Assembly: GCF_003667575.1 (NCBI RefSeq)
Contig: NZ_RCUY01000005.1
Span: 682,001 to 746,000 of the forward strand
DNA length: 64,000 nt
Source of the DNA: Mycetocola lacteus
Lineage (GTDB): Bacteria > Actinomycetota > Actinomycetes > Actinomycetales > Microbacteriaceae
Reading direction: 5' to 3'
The notes beneath the pieces were generated by a model. The model was not told the DNA's origin, ran no database searches, and saw only the letters and a program-made list of their open reading frames with translations. How positions within the stretch are numbered: the stretch's first letter is position 1; each line of letters opens with the position of its first letter. The position numbers and the translations under genes were made by a program. Below, one piece after another: positions 10,169 to 17,223 of the stretch.

Positions 10169-10314
10169 GGCGGAACCAATCTGAGTCGTGGGGATAGCGC
10201 GCGGCTATCCGGGGCGGAGTCCGACCAGTCTAACCGGGCGGCACCTGCCCATTTTCCCAGAATCCGTATGCCGCGCGGTGCACATGTTTCCTCCCGCGTC
10301 GGCCAGGGGGATCC

Positions 10315-10920
10315 CTAGTTACCGCTCTCCGATGCGGCAACCTCGGCACGCTCCCGCTTGCGTGCGCGGGAGGCCCGCAGGTTGGCGACGTTTCCACAGA
10401 CCAGGGCGTCATGCCAGACCCCGCTGGAGTTGCGGGATCGATCGTAGAACGCGACCTCACACTCGGGGTTACGGCACACCTTGAGCCTCGGCCAGGTGCC
10501 CTGAAGCTGCGAACGATAGGCCCACAGCAACACTTCGGCGAGCGCGGCATCCCAGCCGGTGCCCGCAGGAGTGGGGGCGACCGTGCCGTCGGCGCGGAGG
10601 CTCATGTCCAGGACCGTGCGGACATCTCCACCCGACACTTCGGCAGCGGTCTCAACCCCCGGGACCACCCCACCCTCGGTCAGCGCGGCGCGCAGTGCAT
10701 CGCGGAGGGCACGCAACCGGGACGAGCCTCCCGGAACTCCATTCTGCGCTAATCCGAGTGATCCGAATCGCTCGGACCACCAGTGTGCGGCCACGTCATC
10801 GGCGGCCAGGAGATCGGGCTTGCCGGAACGACCATTGGCAAACGTATTGAGCAGATCCTGAATCGCTCCCGCATCATCCGGTCCGGTGATGACGCCGTAT
10901 CGCTCGCTGGTGGTTCCCAT
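10315..10920 (-). CDS. CGNR zinc-finger / ABATE-domain transcriptional regulator
   Basis: A 201-residue protein. The C-terminal third carries the CGNR zinc finger: C-x4-C in CRNPECEVAFYD, then W-HDALVCGNVANLRASRARKR, with the diagnostic CGN and following basic residues. The N-terminal part (DLLNTF, a Trp-rich segment, then RALRDALRAAL) fits the stress-associated ABATE domain that normally precedes it. This group is thought to be DNA-binding regulators; the target is unknown. It is transcribed away from deoC, with about 170 bp of shared upstream DNA (10921-11092) where both promoters must lie. Confidence 0.85.
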   Translation of the reverse strand: MGTTSERYGVITGPDDAGAIQDLLNTFANGRSGKPDLLAADDVAAHWWSERFGSLGLAQNGVPGGSSRLRALRDALRAALTEGGVVPGVETAAEVSGGDVRTVLDMSLRADGTVAPTPAGTGWDAALAEVLLWAYRSQLQGTWPRLKVCRNPECEVAFYDRSRNSSGVWHDALVCGNVANLRASRARKRERAEVAASESGN

Positions 10921-11092
10921 ACATGCAGCGTAACCCCCGACAGTGGTGTTTCCCTAATGATTCTGTCTGCTGCGCTTTACATTGCGCCCGCGAGCATATC
11001 GATTGGGTGTCTGATCGTTCGGTGACGCGGCACTCGAAGCCCGTCCGAGTAGGCTGAAGGCATCACATCCCCTACTTTCGAAGGCGAGTACC

Positions 11093-11791
11093 GTGACCGA
11101 GTCAAACTCCCCCCTGACCACCGCCGAACTGGCGCAGTTCATTGACCACACCCTGCTGGCCCCCACCGCGACCACCGCGGACGTGGCGGCCACCATCGCC
11201 GAGGCTGCACGCCTGGGCACCAAGGCCGTATGCCTGTCCCCCTCGGTCCTGCCGGTGCAGATGCCCGAGGGCGTGGACCTGAGCCTCGCCGTGGTGGTGG
11301 GCTTCCCCAGCGGTAAGCACCACTCCTCGATCAAGGCAGCCGAGGCGGCCCTGGCCGCGAGGGAGGGTGTGGACGAGGTCGATATGGTGATCGATATCGG
11401 TGCCGCCATCGAGGGCCGCTACGCCGATGTCGAGGCCGATATTCGCGCCGTCCGCGAGGCCGCTCCGGCCCCCGTGCTACTCAAGGTCATCATCGAATCG
11501 GCCACCCTGTCGGATGAGGCCATCGTCGCCGTCTGCGAAGCTTCCGAACGCGCCGGTGCCGACTTCGTGAAGACCTCCACCGGTTTCCACCCCGCCGGCG
11601 GCGCCTCCGTGCACGCGGTTGCCCTGATGGCGAAGACCGTCGGCGGACGCCTGGGCGTCAAGGCCTCCGGTGGCGTCCGCACCCGCGAGCAGGCCGAGGC
11701 CATGATCGCCGCCGGTGCCACCCGCCTGGGTGTCTCGGGCAGCGCCGCCCTGCTGGCCGACTCGGCCACCGAGGGCCCCGTGGGCTACTAA
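11093..11791 (+). CDS. deoC: Deoxyribose-phosphate aldolase
   Basis: Splits 2-deoxyribose-5-phosphate into glyceraldehyde-3-phosphate and acetaldehyde in deoxynucleoside breakdown. It is 232 residues, standard length. It shows [11 protein letters not shown] near the N-terminus, [10 protein letters not shown], the Schiff-base lysine in DFVKTSTGF (near residue 160), and the second lysine in VKASGGVR. The start is GTG at 11093-11095 with GGCGAG upstream. It stands alone: no thymidine phosphorylase or other deo gene is next to it, and it borders the toxin island. Confidence 0.96.
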   Translation: MTESNSPLTTAELAQFIDHTLLAPTATTADVAATIAEAARLGTKAVCLSPSVLPVQMPEGVDLSLAVVVGFPSGKHHSSIKAAEAALAAREGVDEVDMVIDIGAAIEGRYADVEADIRAVREAAPAPVLLKVIIESATLSDEAIVAVCEASERAGADFVKTSTGFHPAGGASVHAVALMAKTVGGRLGVKASGGVRTREQAEAMIAAGATRLGVSGSAALLADSATEGPVGY

Positions 11792-11803
11792 CACTCATTC
11801 GCA

Positions 11804-11837
11804 GGGGGCACCGCCGGTTTCCGGTGGTGCCCCTTTT
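11804..11837 (+). terminator. Rho-independent terminator after deoC
   Basis: 13-bp stem (GGGGCACCGCCGG with CCGGTGGTGCCCC, one G-U pair), 3-base loop, then TTTT. It begins 13 bp past the deoC stop. Confidence 0.9.
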
Positions 11838-11848
11838 CAACGCCTCGT

Positions 11849-11877
11849 GTTTTGACACGTATTTGACACGTCAAAAC
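11849..11877. repeat. Palindromic repeat, left copy
   Basis: Outer arms GTTTTGAC / GTCAAAAC enclose a direct repeat of TTTGACACGT. A nearly identical copy (26 of 28 bases by eye) is at 13244-13271. The two copies bracket the C2-B5-C1 block of the immunity array and are in the same orientation. Confidence 0.75.
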
Positions 11878-11982
11878 GTTTCTGGCGCACAGACCGGGTA
11901 CCGATAAGCGGACCACACCCGGGTTCCACGCCCCCCAAGCAACTAAGCACCGCGTTTGCGCTCACCAGCTATAGGATCCTAG

Positions 11983-12141
11983 CTAAATCGGAATACCACG
12001 GTTCCACCCCGGCTTCTGGATCAACAGGTCATCGTGCAGCCGCGCCCGACATTCTTCAGCGAAGGGCACAGCCAGGCTCGGATCGGCCAGAAATCTCTCG
12101 TAGGTGACCGGGGTGATGCCGTAGTACTCGATGTAGTCCGC
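11983..12141 (-). repeat. Direct repeat, copy 2 (3' part of family C gene)
   Basis: About 155 bp nearly identical to 12786-12944, 803 bp apart, in the same orientation. It covers the 3' half of each family C gene. This is a recent duplication by sequence similarity. Confidence 0.85.
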
Positions 12142-12252
12142 CACGCCGATCGTGACGGGGATAGACACATAGAAGTTCCCTGACTCCTCATCTATACCCA
12201 ACCAGAATCGATTCTCCTTCGAAAAATATGTGTCACGATCACGAATTCTCAT
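11983..12252 (-). CDS. Family C small protein, copy 2 (toxin-island hypothetical)
   Basis: An 89-residue protein starting at ATG 12250-12252, preceded by GGGAAGG at good spacing. Family not recognised. It has an N-terminal KENRFWLG strand, the core VADYIEYYGITPVTYERFL, and a strongly conserved tail FAEECRARLHDDLLIQKPGWNRG. Copy 1 at 12786-13055 is the same length and nearly identical over the last 50 residues. There is no signal peptide or membrane segment, so it is cytosolic. Its place at the end of an immunity array suggests an immunity or accessory role, which is inference only. Confidence 0.65.
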   Translation of the reverse strand: MRIRDRDTYFSKENRFWLGIDEESGNFYVSIPVTIGVADYIEYYGITPVTYERFLADPSLAVPFAEECRARLHDDLLIQKPGWNRGIPI

Positions 12253-12355
12253 TTGATACCTTCCCACCGGGAACCAATCGCTATTTGCACCCGACTCTTC
12301 CACCGGGATGCCCCACCGCATTTATCCCGATCGTGCCTCGTATTCCCATCGGCAT

Positions 12356-12802
12356 CTAGGGCAGTGCGGCCAGCTCGCGTAGCTCGGCAAGGCTCTCAAT
12401 TCTCCGCAGCGAACCGGAGTCTATTCGTCCGATGCGGTGTCCAAAGTTTTCATCAATCAGGCTTCCGTATGTTTGTGAGGGGGCCTCCCCGCCGAGGTAG
12501 CCGCGGTTAAGGTACTCGTTCCACACGGCACCGGCGTTGTAGCCGTCCGGATCACACGCACGCCGAGTAACGTAGCCGGCAGCGGCCTCCTGATCCGAAA
12601 ACCAGAAGTAGCCGAGGATTTCTGGCCCGTCACCTCGCGCAATTGCAGCAAACGATACCGCCCCGAGAGGCTGTCGTGCAAAGTGGTTGTCCACGCTTCC
12701 GACAATTGCGAACCCCACGTCCTCGGCCCAACGCCCATACGCAACGCGAAGTTCGGTGTCGGGACCGGCCGCCCTGCGGCGCTTTCTAAATCGGAAGACC
12801 AC
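12356..12802 (-). CDS. Family B predicted immunity protein, copy B5
   Basis: A 148-residue protein. The family B pattern is: AYGRWAEDVGF near the N-terminus, an ARQPLGAVSFAAI strand, EILGYFWFSD followed by AAGYV, an AVWNE segment, and a C-terminal IGRIDSGSLRRIESLAELRELA. The start (ATG 12800-12802) overlaps the end of C1 by 17 bp, so the two are co-translated. It is predicted cytosolic. The five B copies are all on one strand behind the TNT toxin, which supports an immunity role, but I cannot match the family to a named Imm family. Confidence 0.7.
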   Translation of the reverse strand: MVFRFRKRRRAAGPDTELRVAYGRWAEDVGFAIVGSVDNHFARQPLGAVSFAAIARGDGPEILGYFWFSDQEAAAGYVTRRACDPDGYNAGAVWNEYLNRGYLGGEAPSQTYGSLIDENFGHRIGRIDSGSLRRIESLAELRELAALP

Positions 12803-12944
12803 GGTTCCACCCCGGTTTCTGGATCAACAGGTCATCGTGCAGCCGCGCCCGACATTCTTCAGCGAAGGGCACAGCCAGGCTCGGATCGGCCAGAAATCTC
12901 TCGTAGGTGACCGGGGCGATGCCGTAGTACTCGATGTAGTCCAC
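12786..12944 (-). repeat. Direct repeat, copy 1 (3' part of family C gene)
   Basis: Partner of the repeat at 11983-12141. Recombination between the two would delete B5 and one C copy. Confidence 0.85.
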
Positions 12945-13055
12945 GAGTCCGTTGGTCACGGGGATCGCCACATAGTTACGACCCGACGCATCGTCTCTGC
13001 CCAGCCAGAAACGGTGCTCGCGTGAAAGGTAGGTGTTACGTGGCACTACTTTCAC
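12786..13055 (-). CDS. Family C small protein, copy 1
   Basis: An 89-residue protein, same length as copy 2. The GTG at 13053-13055 is chosen because GAGGGAGAAG lies just upstream and because it matches the start of copy 2; an open frame extends further upstream but shows no homology to copy 2. It shares RFWLG, YIEYYGI and FAEECRARLHDDLLIQKPGWNRG. Its N-terminal third differs from copy 2 more than its C-terminal half does, which fits recombination or conversion of the 3' part. It is followed by, and overlaps, B5. Function unknown. Confidence 0.65.
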   Translation of the reverse strand: MKVVPRNTYLSREHRFWLGRDDASGRNYVAIPVTNGLVDYIEYYGIAPVTYERFLADPSLAVPFAEECRARLHDDLLIQKPGWNRGLPI

Positions 13056-13399
13056 TGGTTTCTTCTCCCTCTCGAAGCCAATGGACCGAATCCCCTCCCT
13101 GCGGTGCACACCCGCGCCCTCGCCTGCTCCACGTCGTGAAGCATAGCTGGCCATGCCCTCAACCCATGCCACCAGCGTGGGGTTTATGAATTGTTCACGG
13201 AGCGAATATAGTTCCCGCAGGTGCCTGCGCTAGCCGCATCGTTTTTTGACGAGTATTTGACACGTCAAAACACCCCCACCTCACAGGCCCGGTGCGCCCT
13301 AGCGACCAACTCACATGATCGACGCGGTCAAGGGTATCTTTCATTCGCTCCCGGCACACCACAAATGGAAGTTTTCGGCTTCACTGTTTACCCCCTCAG
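13056..13399. other. Intergenic region between B4 and C1
   Basis: About 340 bp. It holds the right copy of the palindromic repeat (13244-13271) and presumably the promoter for the C1-B5-C2 group. No credible gene was seen. Confidence 0.5.
13244..13271. repeat. Palindromic repeat, right copy
   Basis: Arms TTTTGAC / GTCAAAA around GTATTTGACAC. It differs from the copy at 11850-11877 at about two positions. It lies outside genes, upstream of C1. Confidence 0.75.
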
Positions 13400-13843
13400 T
13401 CAGCTTATGTTCTGATACGGGACCGACTTCGCAAGAGTGCGCAATTCAGCAAGACTGCCAATTTCGCTCAACGATTCGCCATCAATCCGACCAATCCGGT
13501 AGCCAAAATCGAGCTGGACAAGCTCTGCATATCTCGCAGACGGTGCGATGCCCCGGACGAACCCCTGATCGATCTCTGGACCCCACACTGCAGCCGCATT
13601 TACGCCCACGGGGATATTCGATCTCGCCGGCAGGTACCCCGCTGCAAATTCTTCATCTTCGAACCAGATGAATCCAACAAGCTCGATTCCAGAAGGGCCG
13701 TCCTGAACAATCCGAGCAAACGTAACCCTCCCCGCAGGTTGGCGTGAATACTGGTCTGGCGGAGAGTCCACTACCTCGGTGCCAAAGACTTCCTTCCACC
13801 GGCCATAAGGCTCCAGGGACCCTTCATCCGTGTCTCTGCTCAT
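13400..13843 (-). CDS. Family B predicted immunity protein, copy B4
   Basis: A 147-residue protein starting at ATG 13841-13843 with GAGGGGT upstream. It has the B-family layout: EPYGRWKEVFG, SRQPAGRVTFARIVQDG, IELVGFIWFEDEEFAAGY, AAAVWGPEID, and C-terminal YRIGRIDGESLSEIGSLAELRTLAKS. It is acidic and cytosolic. Intact, and clearly a paralog of B1, B2 and B5 rather than a recent copy, since only scattered motifs are shared. Immunity role inferred from position behind the toxin. Confidence 0.7.
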   Translation of the reverse strand: MSRDTDEGSLEPYGRWKEVFGTEVVDSPPDQYSRQPAGRVTFARIVQDGPSGIELVGFIWFEDEEFAAGYLPARSNIPVGVNAAAVWGPEIDQGFVRGIAPSARYAELVQLDFGYRIGRIDGESLSEIGSLAELRTLAKSVPYQNIS

Positions 13844-13892
13844 TTCTTACCCCCTCACCACACGTAGTTGGTCAGATTATCGTGCCCAGTTA

Positions 13893-14262
13893 TCACAACT
13901 CATCGTCATGCAGCAACACTGTTAGAGCAAGTTGTTCGAGGGCAGAAAGGCTTGCTATGGACCGTAGCGAGTACGAATTAACTTGCCCTAGTGCGTGACC
14001 GAAATCCTCATCTCACAGTTCCGCACATCGCTCTGGCAGAAGGATGCCCCCGAGCACACCCTTCGTCAGCGTCGCTAAACCAGATGAATCCAATTAGTTC
14101 AGAGGCATTCGGACCAGCATGGATAATACGAGCGTACGAGATTTCACCGGCCGGTTCGCGAGAATATCTGCCAGCCGGTGTAGAACCGATTCGAAGACCG
14201 ACATCGAAAGACCAACGGCCATGAGCATTGCGCCTCCCACGGTCATCAGCGTTACTGTTCAA
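13893..14262 (-). pseudogene. Family B immunity pseudogene (B3)
   Basis: The first part reads HGRWSFDVGLRIGS...SREPAGEISYARI...ELIGFIWFSD, then jumps straight to DEGCARGHPSARA: about 28 residues present in copy B2 are missing. Reading then ends early at 14008. The family C-terminus is found in another frame from about 14005 to 13893 (DEDFGHALGQVNSYSLRSIASL), so there is also a frameshift. The only available start is TTG at 14260-14262 without a ribosome-binding site. Two or three independent lesions make this a decayed gene. Confidence 0.75.
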
Positions 14263-14335
14263 TGTTCGTTATCTCCGCAAATAAATGCCTGTAGCCGTCT
14301 TCAGTTTGAGTGGCTTGCTCAACTTGATAGGCGAG
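14252..14335 (-). pseudogene. 3' remnant of a lost gene (family D tail) before B3
   Basis: A reading frame ending QTEDGYRHLFAEITNIEQ stops inside the start of the B3 pseudogene. A related tail, KLEDGIWHIFAEVVTDE, ends at the start of B2 (14812-14900). Neither has an upstream part of a full gene. They look like the last 25 codons of deleted genes that once preceded and overlapped each B gene. Confidence 0.5.
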
Positions 14336-14381
14336 GTTCCAGGGCTGTAAAAGCTCACGCTTTTGTCCCCAAGCCGATCGG

Positions 14382-14819
14382 TTACACACGGAACGACACA
14401 GTCTTTGCGAGTGTGCGCAGTCGGGAAAGACTTTCGATTCGCTGAACAGAATCGGCTGCAATATGACCAAACTGCTCAGGCATGTCTATATCCAGTAGCT
14501 CAGCGAACCGTGCCGATGGCGTAATGCCCTGCGCGCATCCTTCGTCAATCTTTCGTACCCAGACGATTCCTGCTCTTCCGCTGACCACATCGTTTGAAGC
14601 GATGCTCGTGTAGCCGGCCGCATTTTCCTCATCGCTGAACCATACGAAGCCCACGAGGAGTTGACAGTCCGAAAGAGTCCGCACGATTCGTGCAAAGCTA
14701 ATCTCGCCCACAGGCGTGCGAAGATACCGTCCTGCCGGGGTGCTTACAATCTTAAATCCCACGTCCTCAGCCCAACGACCGTATGCCCGACGCGGTTCTT
14801 GACCAATATTGCTATTCAT
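14382..14819 (-). CDS. Family B predicted immunity protein, copy B2
   Basis: A 145-residue protein starting at ATG 14817-14819 with GGAGGT upstream. Motifs in order: AYGRWAEDVGFKIVSTPAGRY, VGEISFARIVRT, LLVGFVWFSDEENAAGYTS, AGIVWVRKIDEGCAQG, and C-terminal ADSVQRIESLSRLRTLAKT. It is closest to the B3 pseudogene (shared STPAGRY and DEGCA.G), so B2/B3 are probably a tandem duplication. Predicted cytosolic immunity protein; target unknown. Confidence 0.7.
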   Translation of the reverse strand: MNSNIGQEPRRAYGRWAEDVGFKIVSTPAGRYLRTPVGEISFARIVRTLSDCQLLVGFVWFSDEENAAGYTSIASNDVVSGRAGIVWVRKIDEGCAQGITPSARFAELLDIDMPEQFGHIAADSVQRIESLSRLRTLAKTVSFRV

Positions 14820-14900
14820 CAGTGACTACCTCCGCAAAAATGTGCCATATCCCATCCTCTAGCTTGCGAGTGTCGAGGGACACACGCAAAAATACCGTCG
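14812..14900 (-). pseudogene. 3' remnant of a lost gene (family D tail) before B2
   Basis: Just after A3, a frame without a start reads LDTRKLEDGIWHIFAEVVTDE and its stop overlaps the B2 ATG. It matches the tail at 14252-14335 in the pattern EDG-x2-H-x-FAE. It is probably what is left of a deleted immunity gene. Confidence 0.5.
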
Positions 14901-14910
14901 AAATCCAGAA

Positions 14911-15531
14911 TCAGTCGGTATCGGGCTGAGGAACCGAAGACTCAAGCGGAAAAAGCGGAACCCCGTCGGCACTCGAATAGGTATTGATGATCTCCCCAAG
15001 AGAAGCCGCCAACACCCACGATGCTGCCGCAGCCTGCGAACGTTTGGCACCCTCGATGCCCTCGAAGGTTGCAACCTTTACCTCGTTAACATAGACGTCC
15101 TCAATTGCTCGGTCGGGGAATGCGTGGCGCTGGTTTTTCGAATCGGGGTTCCACGAGGCGATGCGGAAGTCTAGTCGGGCCCCAGGAGCCGGATCTGCAT
15201 GCTCAGGAATCCAGGTGAAACCTGCGTAGCGGCGCACTGCCCAATCGTGCCGGACTGCGAGATTCTTTTCCACGTCGGCAAGTGCCCGGGCCTGGAAGAG
15301 CTCATGCCTCACTCCATTAGGGTCAGTTTGATATGCCTCGGAGACTGTCAACCATCCGTCATGCAGAGTAGAAACAAACACAAAGTAGGCACCATCGTCG
15401 TAGGAAAGAGCAAGCGCGCCCTCTTCTCGATTCTCGCGCAACTGTGCAGGGTTGCCATATCGAAGCCAGTCTCGGAACTCCGCAGTCCAATCAGTTCCGG
15501 TCAGTAACTTTTCCATTTTGCGTCCGTTCAC
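14911..15531 (-). CDS. Family A predicted immunity protein, copy A3
   Basis: A 206-residue protein. The GTG at 15529-15531 is preceded by GAGGATT; an in-frame ATG at 15516 is an alternative. Motifs: WTAEFRDWLRYG near the N-terminus, a beta strand YFVFVSTLHDGWLTVSEAY, and the family A tail AAAASWVLAASLGEIINTYSSADGVPLF. The same tail pattern (A-ASWxL-x5-I-x9-G-PLF) ends A1, which directly follows the toxin. It might belong to the databases' Imm61 group, from memory only. It starts right after the A2 pseudogene stop. Confidence 0.7.
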   Translation of the reverse strand: MNGRKMEKLLTGTDWTAEFRDWLRYGNPAQLRENREEGALALSYDDGAYFVFVSTLHDGWLTVSEAYQTDPNGVRHELFQARALADVEKNLAVRHDWAVRRYAGFTWIPEHADPAPGARLDFRIASWNPDSKNQRHAFPDRAIEDVYVNEVKVATFEGIEGAKRSQAAAASWVLAASLGEIINTYSSADGVPLFPLESSVPQPDTD

Positions 15532-16099
15532 TCAATCCTCGACGGAGCGCAGGTTGGAGAATGGCTTGCCGAACGGGTCAAGGCTTGCCGTAATGATTTG
15601 CGGCACCGTGTACTGCAGGAACCATGAGGCACCCGCAGCCAAAGAGGTTCGCCCCACCGATTCGCTGGGTAATCGAGCCACCACCCTGCCGCTCAGCCCT
15701 ACCGCCTCAGTCCCGAGAGTCTGACCCGAACTATCTACAAGGAGGTATCCTCTGCGCACCCGTGGAACTGGGGAAACCGCGTAGGCTTCACGGCGCTCCC
15801 GGAGCTGCCCGAGTCCCAGCTTGCGACGAATCGAACCCCCAACAACCATTGCGAGATACCGTTCAGCGAAGTCGAGAGTGGCGAATTCGGCAGAAAGTAG
15901 TCGGCATACCTCGACTAGAACGACCAGCCCTGATCGCTCCCGCATCGGTGGATTCAAAAAAATAGGTGGTATCGGAGGTAAATCGGAATTCAATAGTGGT
16001 GCTCTCCGAGGCCGAAATTACCTCTGCCTGCGGCGAAACGCGCTGCATCCATGCGATGAAATCGGGAGACATGAAGTCGATAGAATTTGTGACCGTCAT
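15532..16099 (-). pseudogene. Family A immunity pseudogene (A2), frameshifted
   Basis: From ATG 16097-16099 the frame reads MTVTNSIDFMSPDFIAWMQ and continues to TTYFFESTDAGAIRAGRSSRG, aligning with A1 (TTYVVSRLDSGWIRLGDSSKG). It then ends at 15863. The rest of family A continues in a different frame: AEFATLDFAERYLAMVVGG matches A1 GDFCDLDGFERWFVMYQNGG, and the tail RTSLAAGASWFLQYTVPQII...GKPF ends at 15532. A single-base indel around 15890-15910 explains this. A sequencing error is possible, but a second broken gene in the array favours real decay. Confidence 0.75.
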
Positions 16100-16221
16100 T
16101 GAAGGAAGCGCCCTTCTAACGAGTCGTGAGCAGCGAGAATCTGATTGTTTCTGGAGCGAATTTAGTCCAAGACATCGACACGGCTAGTGAGCGTGTCCAA
16201 CACTGACAATTACGATTTCGT

Positions 16222-16665
16222 CTACGCGACATCGTCGATACCAGCCGACTTCGCGATGACGCGTACGCCCTCGATGTTTGAGGCCTCTTGAACAGAATCA
16301 ACGTTTATTCGGCCGATTCGATTTCCCAGGTCAAACAGCGCAAGCGCAGCGAATGCTTCCGAAGGCGTACGGCCTTTCGCACACCGCTTGTTGAGTTCGT
16401 CAGACCAAACTCTGCCCGCGTTTCCGCTGATTGGGATGTTCGCATCGGCCGGAAAGTATCCGGCGGCGTGTTCGGCGTCACTAAACCAAATAAATCCAAC
16501 GAGTTCTAGACCAGTTATCCCGTCCTGAACTATCCGCGCAAATGTAACGGCATCGGACGGTCGGTGCGAATATCGTCCCGATGGTTCCGCCGAGATCATA
16601 TTCCCCATGTCTTCAGCCCAACGTCCATAAGACTTCCTTGGGCTTTCGTTATTGCGTTCGTTCAT
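16222..16665 (-). CDS. Family B predicted immunity protein, copy B1
   Basis: A 147-residue protein starting at ATG 16663-16665 with GGTGAAAG upstream and only 3 bp after A1, so it is part of the toxin operon. Motifs: SYGRWAEDMG, SHRPSDAVTFARIVQDG, LELVGFIWFSDAEHAAGYFPAD, AGRVWSDELN, and C-terminal LGNRIGRINVDSVQEASNIEGVRVIAKS. It is the B copy closest to the toxin. Either A1 or B1, or both, could be the cognate antidote. Confidence 0.72.
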   Translation of the reverse strand: MNERNNESPRKSYGRWAEDMGNMISAEPSGRYSHRPSDAVTFARIVQDGITGLELVGFIWFSDAEHAAGYFPADANIPISGNAGRVWSDELNKRCAKGRTPSEAFAALALFDLGNRIGRINVDSVQEASNIEGVRVIAKSAGIDDVA

Positions 16666-16668
16666 CTT

Positions 16669-17223
16669 TCACCTGTTTTTCGCGGTGAACAGGGGTGCCC
16701 CCGTCGGACTCGAACACGACTTAATAATCGTTTCGAGCGACGCGCCTAAGAACCATGATGCTCCGGCAGCTTCAGTCTCTTTGAGCCCCGGAAAACTGCG
16801 GAATCGAGCGATGGCGAGCTCACCCTCGATGAGCTCCTCTCCGGGAACCGGTTGCGAATCGATAAAAAGCGTCACCGGACGAACCTGAAACCCCGGCGCA
16901 ACCGATGCCGCGGTTGTGTCCTGGTCCAAGAACGGCAGTTTATTCGCTAATCGATACCCACCGTTCTGATACATCACAAACCACCGTTCGAATCCGTCAA
17001 GATCACAAAAGTCGCCAAAGTAAACCGGCGGCCCGCCCTTGGATGAATCTCCCAATCGGATCCACCCCGAGTCGAGCCGCGAAACCACGTAGGTAGTCTC
17101 GCCGTAGTCGGGGCTCAGCCCGAGCTGGCCCTCATAGGAACGAAGTGCCCAGCTACTTGAGAACTGTTTGAGCCAGTTACGTAACAACTCGCTAAGGTCC
17201 TCAATTTCCAATTGATTAGCCAT
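16669..17223 (-). CDS. Probable cognate immunity protein of the TNT toxin (family A, copy A1)
   Basis: A 184-residue protein. Its ATG (17221-17223) lies inside the last codons of the toxin gene, an 8-bp overlap ATGGCTAA, so the two are translated together. This is the classic arrangement of a toxin and its own antidote. Visible segments: LSELLRNWLKQFSSSWALR, TTYVVSRLDSGWIRLGDSS, FCDLDGFERWFVMY, and the tail AAGASWFLGASLETIIKS...GAPLF. There is no signal peptide, so it should stay in the cytoplasm and block the NAD glycohydrolase there. The family assignment (possibly Imm61-like) is not certain. Confidence 0.75.
   Translation of the reverse strand: MANQLEIEDLSELLRNWLKQFSSSWALRSYEGQLGLSPDYGETTYVVSRLDSGWIRLGDSSKGGPPVYFGDFCDLDGFERWFVMYQNGGYRLANKLPFLDQDTTAASVAPGFQVRPVTLFIDSQPVPGEELIEGELAIARFRSFPGLKETEAAGASWFLGASLETIIKSCSSPTGAPLFTAKNR

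Noticed and set aside
14252-14470. Separate 72-residue gene on the minus strand
   Set aside because: Its first half overlaps B2 in another frame, and only the tail is meaningful; treated as a remnant.
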